Assembly: GCF_040412425.1 (NCBI RefSeq)
Contig: NC_089783.1
Span: forward strand, 33,516,625-33,580,624
Source: Macrobrachium rosenbergii
Taxonomy: Eukaryota > Arthropoda > Malacostraca > Decapoda > Palaemonidae
Direction of reading: 5' to 3'
Length of the DNA stretch: 64,000 nt
Shown: positions 10,433 to 23,300 of the stretch, piece by piece
Layout: every line of letters starts with the position of its first letter
Position numbering within the stretch: position 1 is the stretch's first letter
Notes under the pieces: model-generated
What the model was told of the DNA's origin: nothing
Databases searched by the model: none
The model's input: the letters and a program-made list of their open reading frames with translations, nothing else
Translations under genes and position numbers: made by a program

Positions 10433-11573
10433 TTAGCCTACCACACTCCCCCTTACTAAAATAAAGGAAATCTTGTTTCCTTTTCTTCGAAATCCCTTTC
10501 TTACCACCCATTCATACTCCTGAACTGGACTTTGACTTCGGGTCCATGGCCTCTTATGCACCACCTCTTCATCACTCACTTCCACTCCAACCACACTAGA
10601 CTCACCTAGCTTTGGTTTCAGACTACTTACACCAAGCTCATTCAAACTCTGGAGACTTACGTCGGCTCCAACCTCACTCACAACTGACATGGCTGCTATC
10701 ATCTCTTCCATACTCTCATTTATTTCTTCCACACTGCCTCAAGCCATCCAAAACTCCTCCACTCACACGCTCCAGCACTGCTAACTCTCTGTCACTCACA
10801 CTCACTCCCACACTCACTCTTTCAACACTTTCACTCAAAGAAAACTCACACACACTATACCTACCGTCTTCCTCACGACTTGGCATTGTTTCCAATTCAC
10901 CCAACCCTTGCATATCCTCGTCCACATTCTTTGTACTCACCAAGTTCACTCCTTCCACATCCCACTCAAATCCTTCAAAATCAATTACACCATCATTCTC
11001 ATTACCACCCAACAACACTGCAAGGGCATTCTCACTTCTCATGCCCACTGGCTTCTCAAACCCTTCAAAATCAAACAACCCATCTCGGATACTCTCTGCA
11101 AACAACTCAGTAACTGTACCCTTACTCTTTCTACACCTCCTTTTAGGCTTTCTCTTATGTTCCACCAACACTAGCTGTTTGTATCCCCAATTTTTATCTT
11201 CTTCTATTTCTTCACTTTCCTTTTCCCTTTCTTCCCTTAATAACTTCCTAATGGGATGCTGTATTATGTATTTAGGTGGTTCTCTCCATCTTCTCAGCTG
11301 ATTATAATGCACTCATATTACCCTTACATTTCCCTCTTCATTCCTGTCTTCTAGCACATAACTCAGTCCATTAGACCAAACTGTTTTCACTACATACGGA
11401 CCTTCATACTTCTCACGCGTCTTACTCGCTGTCAATCTTCCCTTCTCAACAACTTCCTTCAACACCCTATCACCCACTCTGAAACTCTCAAACCTTTCAT
11501 TTGCCTGCCTCCCCATCCCTCGGTCGATAAGTCCGAGAACAGAAGCATGTCCGGAGGGGGAGTATGCAGACAT
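10433..11573 (-). pseudogene. Ty3/gypsy-like pol C-terminal end (integrase tail) plus extension
   Basis: Read on the minus strand, the protein shows FRVGDRVL, KYEGPYVVKTVWSNGLSYVL and VHYNQLRRW, the usual C-terminal (GPY/F-like) end of a gypsy-type integrase, at 11300-11530. An acidic extension of about 280 residues follows to a stop at 10433, with one frame change near 10720. A polypurine run and a TG LTR-like start lie right after the stop, as expected at the 3' end of an LTR retrotransposon. The upstream pol is missing: the sequence switches to DIRS-type DNA near 11574. Confidence 0.7.
10446..10456 (-). other. Polypurine tract next to putative 3' LTR
   Basis: On the minus strand the sequence AAGGGGGAG is followed at once by TGTGGTAGGC, giving a polypurine tract and a TG-starting LTR (from 10445 downward). 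The LTR's other end and a matching second LTR were not found. Confidence 0.5.
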
Positions 11574-11574
11574 A

Positions 11575-13330
11575 CTCCTATTAAGAGGCTCCTGTCATCC
11601 ATCCACCAGTCTAGGTCCTCTCTCACCTCCTCTGAAAGAGGGATGAGAAAGGACTGGGGGTCTCAAGACTGGGACCAGTACTCCTTCATCTGCCACTGCA
11701 GGGACCAAAGGTATAGACACCCACCCATGAGGGACCAGCTTCTCCAGTGACGACAGGTGACCAATGACAACTTGCCAGTGCCGAGCTGGCTGCTCCTGTT
11801 GAGACAGGAACAGCTGTGCTGCCTTCCTCAATCTGCTGATACAAGAGTCTAAGGGGAAGACTCTTGCTGCTACCTTATCTATAAGCTTGCTCAGGTACTT
11901 TATCCTCTACTTGGGGGTGAGATCTGACTTCTCAGTATTTACCACGATCCCTAGGTCATGGCAAAACTCAAGGAGCCGATCCCTGTCCTGAAGCAACTGC
12001 AAGCTTGCTTGCCAGGACCAGCCAATCGTCGAGATACCTCAATACAGGCAGTCCCCGGTTATTGGCAGGTTCGGTTATTGGCGATCAGGTTTTTCAGTGC
12101 CTGTCTATTGACGAAGTTGGCGATCAGCGCCGATTTCCGCTTATTGGCACCGATACATATATAACAGAGGTACCGATGACCAAAAAAGAGCCGAAAATCG
12201 CCTAATTTTGGTTACTGGCGATTTTCACTTGTCGTCACGCAGTCTGAATGGAACCCCACTGATAACCGGGGACTGCCTGTAGACGTATCCCGTGCGAATG
12301 GCCCCAAGCTGACACTAAGGTGAACACTCACGTGAACATCTGGGGAGTGGTCGTGAGCCTGAAACAAGAGTGCTCTGAATTGGAACACCGTCTCCCAGAG
12401 GATAAAGCGAAGGTACTTGCAGGAGGACGGATGGATGGGTATTTGAAAATACTCATCCTTCAGATCCACAATAAGCATGAAGTCGTTCTCCCATATGGAG
12501 GCGAGAACATAATGAGCCATCTCCATTGTGAACTGAGTCTGGCGAGCGAACCGGTTCAGGGGAGAGAGGTCTATGACTGGCTTCCACGAGAAAGATACGA
12601 CTGTAAAAGCCTGGGGAGATCCGACATGACTTCCACAGCACCCATGCTCAGCATGGCTTGTACCTCATGTGTGAGTGTGAGATCCTTCATTGAAGCAGGA
12701 GTGTAGGGAACCCTTCGAAATCTGGGACTTCTTGGGGGCCAAGGAAGTGCTATCCTGGCCAGAAGGCCGAGCTGCAGTGGAGTGTGAAGACCCGTAGGTC
12801 TTGGCCACTGCCTGGTGGCCAAGTAGGTCGCTGTCTTCGGCCTGACACTTGTCCGCCACAGCATTTACCAGCTCTCTTTGGAAGAGAGAGGCAGAACCCA
12901 GCAGCTGTTTGTTCCGTAGGGTGACTGCCGCTTGGGACCAACAGACCTGGCGAAACGAGAAAGGACTGTCTCTTCTCTTTAACACCAGGTTAACCCACTG
13001 GTTTGCCATCTGGTGGGCAAGGTAAGATTTACACAGGCTCCCAAAAATGGAGACCTTCCCAGGCACGACAGCACCCAAGGAGGCAGCCACTATGGATACT
13101 GTGAATGACCACAGATCCAGCCAGGAGACTGCCTGGAGAGCTGCCTTAGCGGTGGCTTCCAGGATCAGTGCTCCTTGCTGCGAGAGGGAGATTCCTTCCA
13201 CTGTAAGCTACTGCAGTGAGAGACCCGGGCCTAGTCACACCAGGTCTGGGTCAACCTGCTTGGTCGGCAGTGCCCTCTCCAAGGGGGTACAGAAGCGCTT
13301 CTGTCGAGGTAGACTGCCTTAGGTAGGAAG
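11575..13330 (-). pseudogene. Antisense DIRS-type gag/RT fragment (DIRS-c), truncated
   Basis: Minus-strand frames give a Gag C-terminal part (13201-12665), then RT: a GFYSRIFLVE segment (about 12610), motif A as VDLKDEYFQIPIHPS (about 12450), and motif C YLDDW (about 12020). The part after motif C is recognisable to about 11600. The RT is split between motifs B and C by a 239-bp MITE (12043-12281). Stops and frame changes occur throughout. RNase H and recombinase are missing because the fragment ends against the gypsy relic. Confidence 0.8.
12043..12281. mobile_element. MITE, family with TACAGGCAGTCCCC ends (copy 1)
   Basis: The ends are inverted repeats: tacaggcagtccccggtta at the left and the reverse complement of taaccggggactgcctgta at the right. 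The target is TA, duplicated at 12043-12044 and 12280-12281. The interior has no coding capacity. A relative lies at 19320-19534. TA duplication and size suggest a Tc1/mariner-type non-autonomous element. Confidence 0.85.
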
Positions 13331-13334
13331 CTCA

Positions 13335-13690
13335 TAGCTATGTAATTACTTGGTAAGTAAATATAAGACTTTATTTTATCAAAAAAATGTAATTTTTATG
13401 ATAAAATGAAGTTTTATATACACTTATCAAGCAATTATGTAATCGGAGCCTGCCCTCCTTCCCTCAGTGGACATTAGGCTTCAAACGAATTGATCCTCCC
13501 TGCTGATTTGTACCTGTCCGTCTCAAAAGTGGGCGGGACCCTGTTATGTACAGTAGTGATGGTAGCACCACTGCGAAAATTAGAATTTTGTTGGACTGCT
13601 GTGTAGAAAGCTAGTAGCTATGTAACTGCCTGGTATATAAAAACTATTTTATCATAAAAATGTAATTTTTAAATGTGATATTAAGACAGT
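13335..13690 (+). repeat. DIRS 3'-type end (internal complementary region plus ITR)
   Basis: This matches the right end of the element at 39687-45985 in order and orientation: the agctatgtaattacttggtaag block, a palindromic ttattttatc/gataaaat junction, the gagcctgccctcc segment, the gtgggcgggaccctg segment, then the inverted end. It sits next to gag-like sequence on the opposite strand, so it is either a separate truncated copy or a rearranged end. Confidence 0.7.
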
Positions 13691-14292
13691 GTTTTAAATG
13701 TGCTATTTAGACAGCATTGAGATATGGCATTATTCCTGGGCTTGAGGGTTTCACCATCATAATTCTGATATAGTAGTTTGCATTCTGGAATAGTTTAGTA
13801 GTAGTTTGTATCTATGAAACTAGAGCTTTTGTATTTCTTTTGTAATGGGTTTTTACTGTATCTACATTGCTTTATTATTTTGTGGCCTTTTGCTTAAATG
13901 TCTTGTGATTGGTTGGACTCTTGCCTGTGTTGTTTTGAGCTCATTTCTAATGTTGGAGAGTGTTAACATTGGTTTTGAGGATTTTAAATGTCTCTCACTG
14001 TGTATCTGTAGGGGGTAATAATTTAACTTCTGCTAAACAACATACATTTTAAATTATACAGCTTCCATTTGAAAGAGCAAACTCATCTATTTCTATGGCA
14101 CTCATGAGGTATATGGTAGTATAAATTTTTGTTTTACGTTGATATCACTGCAGATCCAGTTTACTCTAAGGGCACTTTTATATCCGGGAGCAATTGTACA
14201 GCAATGTCTGGCTGGTACTTTTTTGTTAGTCCTTCCATGTTAGAAATCCATTTCACATATTGACGTGACTTGTTGTCTTTTGAATATTTTAG
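13691..14292. other. Non-coding upstream region of the reductase gene
   Basis: No coding or RNA feature was recognised. It lies just 5' of the proposed first coding exon of the cytochrome b5 reductase. Upstream untranslated exons or the promoter may be here or further left. An acceptor-like tgaatattttag at 14281-14292 would begin the micro-exon. Confidence 0.5.
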
Positions 14293-14357
14293 GTTGTGGC
14301 GTAATTGAGGGGGAAAGCATCTTTTTCTTAGGGGGCGGCAGAATGGACCACCACAAG
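14293..14357 (+). other. CYB5R: Proposed exon with start codon and 5-codon coding micro-exon of CYB5R
   Basis: A 65-nt exon would run from an attttag acceptor to AAG|GTATGAG. It contains ATGGACCACCACAAG with a good start context (aga before, G after). It encodes MDHHK and ends in phase 0, exactly the phase needed by the exon at 20288 (AIPLVVG...). No other in-phase ATG precedes a donor nearby, and the ORF upstream of 20288 runs through intron sequence. Alternative first exons further upstream cannot be excluded. Confidence 0.5.
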
Positions 14358-17300
14358 GTATGAGAGTTGTCGCTAGAGTAGTGTGTTTTAAGCATTAATT
14401 AATATACCAGTTAAAACTCACTTCAGTAAAATAACTCACCATTTGAGGAACTGTGTTTTGAATTGTTTGATGATGACAAAGATGTTGTGGCCTAGTCACT
14501 TATTAAAACAATGTGTTTGACTGCTGTACTTACCTTGAATTTTAAGCCGTACTTTATATGTATCTAACGTATTAAAAAAATCTTTTGCTGTCTTATGTAC
14601 ATTGCTTGGTATTTAACATGGTTGCAGTATAACTTTAAGTAGGGTTAGCCTTTGTCTGTTGATGTCCTTACGTCATTATTATTCCTGCGGGGATACAAAC
14701 CTTTATTTTTTATGCAGAACTTACCTTCTGAGGAAGCTGGTCCAGTCGTTTAAGCTGAGTAATAAAGGTTAACTTTTGGCAGGTAGGCGAGGAGTCTGGG
14801 TCATTGCCTGCTCACCTGACTGCCAAACCCACTTTTTCTTAAGCTGGCACTTGAGCCAAGACATCTCTGCTTCTCTTGTCAAGGAAGCTTGCATCAGCAA
14901 CCTGTTTTTTTTTTTTTTTTTTTTTTAAGATTCTTGCATAAAATTTACAGGTTTTCCATATGTTAATGACTAAACTGTGGTTTTTACAGGTATTAACATC
15001 TCTTTCCAGCAGTATTTTTGGGTAATATGCTAGTGAAACATTTTCATAAGAAAATCTCTTACTATCTTCTTTTGCAGGGATACATTGCTCTGTGTTTTTG
15101 TGAACTTCTTTGGAGGGGCTCTTAGGGCCACCATCACTTTTCTCTACCTCCTCCTCAGTTTTTGGACCACTGGAAAAGGTTTGAGGGAGTTGAGAGTCAT
15201 CTCCATGAGGTTATCCTTCAGGATTTCCTGACTGACTTACAGGGTGGGGTGCTAGATCTTGTTCATTGGAGAGATTTAAGGGAGTGACCTTGCTAAATAG
15301 GCTGAAGGCACACATACACTTTTCGTCATCACTCCTTCATTCTTGCCCCCTTCCTTCATTGGGCATGGCCTCTTTCCTGGCTGTCCTCACAGTCTTTCAA
15401 AGGACCAATGCCACTTACTTTCCCCATTTCCAACTAGTGCCTGGGAAGTATTCTTAGAGTAGGGAAGCATGCGTTCCTTGTCTGACTCATAGGATGTTTG
15501 TTGGCGTACACACCCGATCAATTCTGTCTTGGATGTCAGACCTATGCAACAACACAGCTCTCTTTGGCATGGCTGTTGTAAATGAATGAGTTCTTGAACT
15601 TACTTGTGATCAGTCCCCCAGCTTGTGGCTGGTCATACACTCAGTCTTCATGACCTGGACTTTTCCCATCTTGTTTGCAGTTCACTGTAGGCATTACTTA
15701 AGGTCCTTCGCAGCATCCCTCTGGCCCCAAGCTGCAGCCCCTTCACTCCTTTTACCGTATCTCTGTTCATATTCTCTTTCTTCCATCTTACATTCCACCC
15801 TCTCCTAATAATTGTTTCATAGTGCAACTGTGAGGTTTTCCTCTTGTTACTCCTTTAAAACTTTTCTCCTCTCAATTTCCCTTTCAGTGCTTGGCCTTAG
15901 GCCTAAATTTTGTTTCACCCCATCTTGTTTGTGTTGCTTCAGATGTTCCCAAAGAATTATAAACCTTGTATGACTACTGATCTTGCTGATTATCTGGTAA
16001 CAACCTAGTATTTGTTTCATCCAGCATGATACCATGACTGGGATCCATTCAAACTGTCACCTGGAACCATTTGCTGTTCAGTTTTGTTCTTGCAGGTCAA
16101 GAATTGTTGCGGGGTCTATAAGTGAAGGTTAAACCATTCATCTTTCTCAGTCTCTTTCTATGCCTGCTGATTGTGACTTGATGCCCTAGACTATTTGGTT
16201 GTGATACTTGTCGCAGTCCTTTGAACAGGTATAGGTTAGAGTTATTTTGTCTTCTCCATCCATGTTAGTTGAGTGTCATCCTTTCTTTAATGGATCCAGT
16301 AGGGCCTCAGAGTCCCCTGTTTAAGTAATCATGTCAGGCTGAGTTGGAGAGGCCTTTCAATGGGACCACAGGACTCATCTGTAAGCACGATGGCTGCAGG
16401 GAAGCAGTAAGGGCTTCTTGTCACCTGGTGTCCTCCATTGAGCGCACCTCGAATTTCACGTAAGATTAAACCATCCTTTGTCTGCTCAGGTCCCTTATGT
16501 GCCTCTTCCAGTTGTATATTACGGTTGCTGCATCCTCTGTTGCTGATAGGACCTCCCTTGTTTGGGATCCTCAGTTCTGGTCTGATTCTTTAGAGCCTAT
16601 TATTATTCTGACCCCTTAACGGATGTTGTACCTACTCGGACCTACAGCTGATTAAGAGGTCATCTACTTGAGTGGTCATTCTCTAAGAGTCCAATTTTCT
16701 TATTTCGTGACCTCTTAGTTGTCTTGCATGGTAGAGGCTCCTGTGACAGTACCATCTGTAAAGTCAAGCATTCTTCTAGAGGTGCTTGGGCCAGTTAGCT
16801 TGACTCCACCTTAGCCTTTGAGGTAATTTTTCTTCCAGACATACTAGCCACATCAGCTTGATTTCAGTCAGACAATATGTGGTGGTTTCTTTAGTTCATT
16901 CTTCCATTTGACTGTGACTGCCACCCCCATAGTTCCCCTATGAGGCATGAGTTTGGTTGTCACTGTCTTTATGGGAGGCCTCTGCCCAGTTCTTCCACGG
17001 GGATCAAGCCTAGAACAATTACAATTTTGTACTTCATACATCTCTTCAGGAGCTTCCATCAGGTTGCAATGCCTAATGCTTCCTCATTTAGGCACTTGCC
17101 CACTGGAGGGCGATCTTGGTACCGCTCCTTCTGACTTTGTGTTCTTAGGGTGGACCCTTCATGTGTTTTTTTGCAAAGGAGAAGACCTGGACTCTGCACA
17201 TTTTAGTGCAGGGGGTTTAGAATTGCAACTGTCCCATTGATGTGGAATTTCAGGTAGGTTTTATTGGTTGGGACCTAACTTAGTGGCTTCATCCTTCTTG

Positions 17301-20300
17301 TCTACAACAGGGCATCATGGGCCCCTGGTTATTTTTGTACCTAGACCCTATGGTGTTGCTCAAAATGTTTTGCACTTCCCAACTCCTTTAGGAGTTGGGA
17401 AACCAAATTTGCATTGGTTGGTGAAGAGACACATCAGATTCCATGTCTCTTTCCCACTTTTGTGCCCTTCCCAACAGTAAATAGTCTAACTCTTAGTTCA
17501 CACTGGTTGGTTACACAGCTAGGAGTGATATATTCTCCTCTTTGCCCTCTCTTTAACAAGGGTTGCTAGGTATAGAGTAAGTCATTCATCCTGAATGATG
17601 GTACTGCTACCTACCAACCTTGATTTCTTGTTAAGTGAGAAAAACAGGATTGCGTAGAACTTCTCATAGAGTATGATTTGATATGGTGAACTACTCTCTG
17701 GCACAGGGCCTTATCAGCCTCTTGCATCGGACACCAAGCTTTATAGGAGGTTAGAAGATAATTTGCTTGTTCTTAGACCTACAAACATGAAGTGTGTTAT
17801 CACAATCCCATCTCTGCATTTGTCAGTTTCCTAAAGAAAAGTAGGGTTGACAGTCAGATGAGCAGGCAGTACCTCCACCCTTGACATGCTTGCTGATAGC
17901 TAACTACATTTACCAAGCTGTAGTGCCCCGACCAGCTCTTGCCAAAGTTATATTCTGTATAAAAGACTTTGGATTTGTACTGTATATTTAGGAAATATGC
18001 AGATTATTTTCAGCTTTTTTTTTTTTTAATTCTTTTCCAGTGCCCTTAGATCTTTGTTGGTATTCTTGTTCTTTGAGTTTTGTGCAGTGTAACCAGAGTT
18101 GAAGTATTGTACAATATTTGCTATTATTCTCCATTACCTCAGATATACTTTTCCATTAGTTCTTTTGAGTTTCTACTAAGATTTTTAGAAGTGCAGTATT
18201 TCAAAGTACAGTTTGTGGCATTTGATCCCTATTGGACTTTCGTGAAAGTATTCAGTGTAATGTTGAATTTAAAAGATGTAGTTCTGCTTATATCCAGCTG
18301 GAAGAAATTTATAAATGTTAGAAAACTGTCTGTTATTTAAATTCAGGAATTTAATTTTTTTTCATCAGGCCTAGGTAGGATTTGCATCCCAAATGCCCCA
18401 GACCAGTGAGCCAACTATGGATCGAAAATAGAGATATGGTAGAATTCATATTACTTCTGGAACAAAAAATATTGCGTTAAGCCTGCAACACTGACTTCTG
18501 TACAGTATAAATTTTTTTCTTACCACTTAGAGGAAAACCCACTTAGAGGAAATATTAATGTGTTTGTGTCAGTGACAGAATTGCCGCATTCAGGTGGGAT
18601 ACTGACAGGAGGAGTCTTAAATGGATACAAAGAATAGGCAGAGCTATAGTTCTGTGAATAATAATATGGGTTGATATAGTGTAGGAGAAAGAATTCGGGA
18701 GAGGGAAGCAATACTAGAATACTTTCAAAGCCAAGGATGAAAGTTGATGAACACAATATTAAAGGAGCCCAGAGAGAAGTTAAAATATCAAACCGTTTAT
18801 GCTAAAGATTGTACTTTAGTAAATTTTGTGTAATCTTACCATGAAGACAGCACTTTGAAGCATAGTGGATTATGGTGACACAGGACATTTTAGGCGTAAG
18901 AATAGCTGACTTCCATTATAGTAAAAAAATAAAAGCAAGAATGGTTTTTACATTGATTATACAGATTATTTCCTATTCTGTAGTACACATATAAGTGTAA
19001 TTACACTTCTTTTAATCACAAATCTTAGAATTTTAGATAATTTTACAAAGCAAAATTCCACTCAGTGATTTCTAGATTGTACACTACCTCCACTCTTTCA
19101 TCTTATTTTAAATATCAGACCTCACAATCCCATAGATACTATGGACATTCACTTTGGTCAGTCTCATACCATTCACTCAAAAATCAGGAATCCTCTGCCA
19201 CCTTCAGTATTTCCTGAACCATATGCTGGGCAGTCTTACTAACCACTATCTTTACACATATGAAAATCACTTTGGTATAAATAATGAATTAGTTTGTGTT
19301 CTTACCATCAACAAGAATGTACAGGCAGTCCCTTGTTATCGGCGGGCTTAGTTATCAGCGATCCAGTTTTTCGGTGCCTGTCTAGTGACGAAAATCACCG
19401 ATTTTCTGTGCCGATAATCACATATTGGCGCTGATACATACCTAACAGAAGTGCTGATAACCGAAAATTGGCGATTTTTGCTTATTGTCATGCTGTCGGA
19501 ACGGAACCCCGCTGATAACTGGGGACTGTCTGTATCTGAAAATCATCAGTAATAGGTATGCCCAAGTTAGGGGTCTGTTCTAGATTTCCAGCAGTGATTT
19601 TATTGCTCTGTGGAAACTCTACTAAAGGCTAGAAAAACATCTTGGGCACAGAAGAGCCTTAACTGTTATACGGGGAGTGACCAGCATGCTGGAAGAGCAG
19701 TCAGTGAGAGAAATAATATTTGCTTATTATTATTATTGTTAATATTGTTATTATTATTATGATGATGATGAAGCTGTTGAACACTTCATACGGAACGAAC
19801 CCATAGAGGCCACTGACTTGAAATTCAAGCTTCCTGTAAATTATTAAAATACAAGGAGAATTGTATTAGGGTAGTAATGCAATGCAGTTTTACTTGAACA
19901 TCGTAAGTTCAATTGCATGACATCATCAGGGAGGTTGTTCCACAGCCCAACAGTGTGAGGAAGTTGATATAAGGATGGATTAACCTCAAGTATATCATTG
20001 GCTGTGCTACAGTAAAGCTGTGACATAACAGCCTCTCTAAGTTAAATTGTATTGAGCTAGCAGGTAAGGAAGGAGGGTTCATATCTTTGGAGGTGCCTCT
20101 GCATGTTCCCTGTTATCACAGGCAATAAGGTACACTTAGTGTAAACTTACTAACAGTACTTGTCTGATTTGGTAAACAAAATTATGTGTGAGGTTATTTG
20201 TATCCATTTAGCAGTTTTTTATTTGAGGGTAAGTCCTCATGGAGTAATTTTATCAAATCTAACTATACAGTATTCTTTGTTTTGCAGGCAATTCCTTTGG

Positions 20301-23300
20301 TGGTGGGTTTGGTGGTAGTGGTTGGCACAGCTATTTTGACGAAGCTTTATCTGTCAAAGAAACGTGGTCCACCCAAAACCCTTCAGGACCCAACTGTCAA
20401 GTATCCCTTGGAATTAATTGAACGGGAAGACATATCTCACGACACGCGCCGGTTCAGGTTTAAGCTGCCGTCCCCTGACCACATTTTGGGTAAGGTTTGT
20501 AAATTTTAGCCAAATTTTAAAATGGTTTTAGGCTTAGTGAAGGCATTTAATCAAGCAGGCTTTCTTTATCTGCATATGATTGAGCAATATTTATTAAACC
20601 CTGTAGCGGGGCTAGTGCCGTCAGTGCACCTCATGCTGTGCTCTGTAGACATCACTTAACCCTTAAACGCCTACTGGACGTATCATATGTCGACTAAAAT
20701 TGTCTGTTGGGTGCCAAGTGGATATACCGTACGTCGACTACAAAAAATTTCAACCTTCGGTCAACTTTGACTCGACCGAAATGGTCGAAAAACGCAATTG
20801 TAAGCTAAAACTCTTACATTCTAGTAATATTCAATCATGTACCTTCATTTTGCAACAAATTGCAAGTCTCTAGCACAATATTTCGATTTATGGTGAATTT
20901 TTGAAAAAAACTTTTTTCTTACGCCCGCGCGGTAACTCGGCCGGAAATTTCAGAAATTCTTATGTCATTTTGTCGTAATTTTTGCACTGTTCTATATTAG
21001 CCGTTACATAAAGTTTTATATATGAAAATGTGCGCAATTTCATGTACAATACAACAGAAAATAACTCATGGTTGTAGCTTTTATGAGTTTTGAAATATTT
21101 TCATATAAATCACGATAACTGCCAAAATTTCAACCTTCGGTCAACTTTGACTCAACCAAAATGGTAAAAAAACGCAATTCTACGCTAAAACTTACATTCT
21201 AGTAATATTCAATCATTTACCTTCATTTTGTTTGCAACCAATTGGAAGTCTCTAGCACAATATTTCGATTTATGGTGAATTTTTGAAAAAAACTTTTTCC
21301 TTACGTCCGCGCCAGAAATTCTTTTATCACGTTGTCGTAATGTTTGCACTGTTTTATATTAGTCGTTACATAAAGTTTTATATATGGAAGTGTGCGCAAT
21401 TTCATGTAGAATACAACAGAAAGTAACTCATGGTTGTAGCTTTTATCAGTTTTGAAATATTTTCATATAAATCATGATAACTGCCAAAATTTCAAGCTTC
21501 GGTCAGTTTTAACTCGACCGAAATGGTAAAAAAACGCAATTATAAGCTAAAACTCTTACATTCTAGTAATATTCAATCATGTACCTTCATTTTGCAACAA
21601 ACTGGAAGTCTCTAGCACAATATTTCGATTTATGGTGAATTTCTGAAAAAAAAAAAACTTTTTCCGTACGTCTGCGCGCGGTAACTCGGCCGAACATCTC
21701 AGAAATTCTTTCGTCATGTTGTCGTAATGTTTGCATCGTTTTACATTAGTCGTTACATAAACTTTTATATATGAAAATGTGCGCAATTTCATGTAGAATA
21801 GAGCAGAAGATAGCTCATGGTTGTAGCTTTTATCAGTTTTGAAATATTTTCACATAAATCACGATAACTGCCAAATTTCAACCTTCGGTCAACTTTAACT
21901 CGACCGAAATGGTAAAAAAACGCAATTGTAAGCTAAAACTCTTACATTCTAGTAATATTCAATTGTTTACCTTCATTTTGCAATAAATTGGAAGTCTCTA
22001 GCACAATATTTCGATTTATGGTGAATTTTTGAAAAACATTTTCCTTACGTCTCATGCTGTAACTCGGCCGAACATCTCAGAAATTCTTTCGTCTCGGTTT
22101 CGTAATATTTGCACCGTTTTATATTAGTCGTTACATAAAGTTTTATATATGAAAATGTGCGCAATTTCATGTACAATACAACAGAAAATAACTCATGGTT
22201 GTAGCTTTTATCAGTTTTGAAATATTTTCATATAAATCATGATAAATAGAAAAAATTCGACTTTCGGTCAACTTTAACTCGACCGAAATGGTCGAAAACT
22301 GCAATTGTAAGCTAAAACACTTACAGTCTAGTAATATTCAATCAATTAGCTTCATTTTTCAACAAACGGGAAGTCTCTAGCACAGTATTTCGATTTATGG
22401 TGAATTTTTGAAAAAAACATTTTTTTACGTCCACGCGTTACGAATTCATGCATCATTTTGTGATAATATTTTCTCTGTGTTGCTTTGATCGTTTTACAAT
22501 TTGTTATATACCAAAATCATCGCAATTTAGTGTACAATACAAAGAAAAAAAATAACCCATTAGCTTTAACCGTTTTGCTCACAGCGCGATTTGTATAAAA
22601 TTATATATGAAAAATTTTTTTTCGCTGTTATATATTTAAATATTTATATATGATAATGATATTTTTTTCATTTCTGATGGTTGCATACTAAACTTCAGGC
22701 AATGACAAAAAAAGGAGCCAAAAATGAACTCTTAATCTTAAAAACTAAGCGTGCTGTGATTTTTTGAAAAAAACTTTTTTTCAGCTTCGGCGCTAACTCC
22801 CGAACACTGCCGGCATACGGGAGACGTTTTTGTAAATAAAGGCTTGGCATTAGAGGGTTAATAAATGAAAATGCTTTTTGGCCAATCTACACTATTAATA
22901 GATACAAATCCTTTTGGGTCAACCCAGTGAGAGCTAAATAAATTACCTCAGTGGTGTGGTTAAACTTCTTTATAAAAAGTGGCATGGTTGTACATTAAAA
23001 TAATTACAAAGCCTACATTTTCTTATAGGATGCTATTTAAGAAATATTTAGAAGTGGTTTTATTAGTGTGACCTTGTAATTCCAAATTCCATTAACTTTA
23101 AGATTAACTGATGTGCATTTTGTATTTTTATACAGGTTTGCCAATTGGACAGCATATCTACCTGTCAGCCCGGGTAGATGGACAACTTGTTGTTCGTCCA
23201 TACACTCCAGTCTCTTGTGATGAGGACAAAGGGTACATGGATTTGGTCATCAAGGTATGCATCTCTCTCTCTCTCTCTGCTTACAATGTTCTTAGATTTA

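Noticed and set aside
10612..11301. Plus-strand 229-codon ORF
   Set aside because: It is antisense to the gypsy-type coding frame, which shows a recognisable integrase tail; the plus-strand product has only low-complexity Ser/Thr/Leu sequence.
16868..17480. Overlapping ORFs in CYB5R intron 1
   Set aside because: They shift strand and frame, show no conserved motif, and fall inside the ancient inverted-repeat element.
19844..20026. Minus-strand 60-codon ORF as a gene
   Set aside because: It only resembles a worn non-LTR retrotransposon tail and lies in a repeat inside CYB5R intron 1.
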